64,000 nt of DNA, from the NCBI GenBank assembly GCA_018873245.2, contig JAEMBT020000009.1, forward strand, positions 9,681,288 to 9,745,287, given 5' to 3'. Positions 62,646 through 64,000 of the stretch are shown piece after piece (position 1 is the first letter of the stretch; every line of letters begins with the position of its first letter). The stretch comes from Archegozetes longisetosus (taxonomy: Eukaryota; Arthropoda; Arachnida; Sarcoptiformes; Trhypochthoniidae). Position numbers and translations under genes: made by a program. The notes beneath the pieces are model-generated. The model ran no database searches. It saw only the letters and a program-made list of their open reading frames with translations, and was not told where the DNA came from.

Positions 62646-64000
62646 CACACAATTTCAAAACTAACTGGGACACTTTAAATGGTTATAGCTCTATAATGAG
62701 TAGAGCAATTTTAATGAAATTTTTTCAAAATAATCTAGAAACATATAGAATTTTATTATAAAAGAAATCATTTAAATATCTCAATAAACAAAAAAGTTAT
62801 AAAAGAAAAACGAGAAATTCATATTTGTTTAGATAGTTAATGGATATTTATAAAATAAAATACTTTTAACAAAGTATGTGTGAAAATAAATCAAATTCAT
62901 GAAATTATAAATTAATCTCAATTAATATCGTGTATAACTTCCATTAGAATCAATCACTGTTCGCAATCGACGGGGCATTGAGTCAATCAAATTGATGAAA
63001 TATTGACGCCAAGAGACATCTCGAATTTGTTCGTACACATGATTGAGTACTTCCAACAGTTGCTCATTTGAAGTGATGAGTGGGTTTTGGCTTTTGACTA
63101 ACCTTTGATCATACTGCCAACATTTTCCGTTGGATTCAAATCACTGGACAAACTATTTAAAATATTATTAGATTTTATTTAAAATTTTTAAAAATATTAA
63201 ATACCTTGGATGAGGGATTACGAAATCCTGAACGTTTCCAATGTTCTCTTCAATCCATTCTTTTACATAATTTGATGTGTGCGCTCTGTGGTTGTCGTGA
63301 AGCAGCAACACATTGCCGTCATTGTAATGTTGCTCAATGTAAGGCAACATATGGTTCTCGAGAAACTGAGCATAGGTTTCTATGTTGAGAGTCTCGATCA
63401 CACACAAAGGACCCAAACCGTGAAATGAAAAGCTAGAAGAAAATAAATTTAAATAAAATTTAAACAAAATTTTAAATTACAATTAGTAAATCACAAAACA
63501 ATAAATGAAAGATTGACTCGGTATGTGTGGTTCACGAGTGCAATATTGCGTTCCTCATAACGCGTGCCATTCAGTCGCCATACATACACCTTCCGCGATC
63601 GCCACTTGAGATGCGAAACTCATCAATAAAAATGACACGTGACCAGTCGATGAGACTCCAATTAACGAATCCATTAGCGTAATGAAGTCGCCGTTCTTTG
63701 TGTGCCTCGAGAAGCCGTTCTTTAATGGCAGCCACACGTCGCCTGACGCCTAATTGAAATAAATTATTTTAAATTAAAAATTAATTTTTTTATAATATTG
63801 TAAAAATACTGTGTTCTTCCAAACGCCTCCTAATTGTTGAATTGGAAACAGTTTCGAGATTTGGGTTATCTTGAAATATATCCGTTTCCCGCAACTGATT
63901 GATGTAATCCCAATTGTGTTCAATCGCTAACACTTGCAGAGACTGGTCGTGTCATTCAATTATTCAATTTTGCATGTTACACGCTTATTAACATACCCTA
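62646..64000 (-). mobile_element. Tc1/mariner-like element, runs off the window
   Basis: Starts at a TA (62644-62645) with the same terminal repeat as 49500-50363 and continues past the end of the window. It carries a broken transposase gene on the minus strand. Confidence 0.85.
62922..64000 (-). pseudogene. Tc1-like transposase with introns, frameshifted, partial
   Basis: Read on the minus strand: 'VSNSTIRRRLEEHS' then a 60-bp intron (about 63750-63810), 'RRRVAAIKERLLEAHKERRL', 'WSRVIFIDEFRISSGD' (first catalytic D), a frameshift, 'VYVWRLNGTRYEERNIAL', a probable intron, 'FSFHGLGPLCVIETLN', 'NVLLLHDNHRAHTSNYVKEW' (second D), a 54-bp intron (about 63152-63205), 'SSDLNPTENV' (third acidic residue), a second frameshift, and 'DSMPRRLRTVIDSNGSYTRY' with stop at 62922. 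The two frameshifts make it inactive. The missing N-terminus lies beyond the window. Confidence 0.75.

Overview
This is animal nuclear DNA: AT-rich, with genes on both strands, many small spliced exons (introns often 50-70 bp, a few above 1 kb) and many DNA transposons. All conserved genes are metazoan: kinesin-1 heavy chain, PHF14, COX17, eIF3g, ENY2, MECR, methylmalonyl-CoA mutase, a myotubularin pseudophosphatase, a PACT-domain coiled-coil protein and a probable Integrator subunit 15. Two close paralogues of an arthropod gustatory-receptor-like 7TM family lie at either end. With the AT bias and compact introns, this suggests an arthropod, and my best guess is a mite or another arachnid. That placement is inference.

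Layout. 1-3.5 kb: 7TM chemoreceptor gene 1 with duplicated flanks. 3.6-7.3 kb: inverted-repeat elements, a Harbinger-like MITE and relics of a hAT transposase and a zinc-finger gene. 7.3-10.3 kb (-): a spliced gene for a secreted protein made of three tandem NPC1 sterol-binding N-terminal domains with no membrane body. 10.8-42.8 kb: a gene-dense housekeeping block in the order MECR(-), COX17(+), eIF3g(-), kinesin-1(+), MMUT(-), PACT protein(+), ENY2(-), PHF14(+), MTMR10/12-like(+), INTS15-like(-). Most neighbours are convergent or divergent with short gaps. 42.8-50.4 kb: transposon graveyard (mariner and hAT relics, foldback elements, an internally deleted Tc1-like element). 50.9-54.2 kb: chemoreceptor gene 2 in inverted orientation, its flanks again duplicated and carrying insertions. 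54.8-64 kb: a foldback element with a tRNA-like core, an orphan ORF, a four-exon chromodomain gene with one in-frame UAG, a complete hAT transposon (matching 8-bp target duplication, open 718-codon transposase), and a Tc1-like element running off the end.

The housekeeping genes do not form one pathway. MECR, COX17 and MMUT are all mitochondrial; PHF14, ENY2 and INTS15 act in chromatin or transcription; kinesin-1 and the PACT protein belong to the microtubule cytoskeleton. Exon structures were rebuilt by hand from GT/AG sites, phase and protein continuity. The total coding length is a multiple of three in every model except kinesin, which carries one surplus A. The most novel items are the triple NPC1-domain protein with basic linker sites, the PACT protein whose two in-phase donors add or remove a transmembrane helix, and the chromodomain gene split by a UAG.
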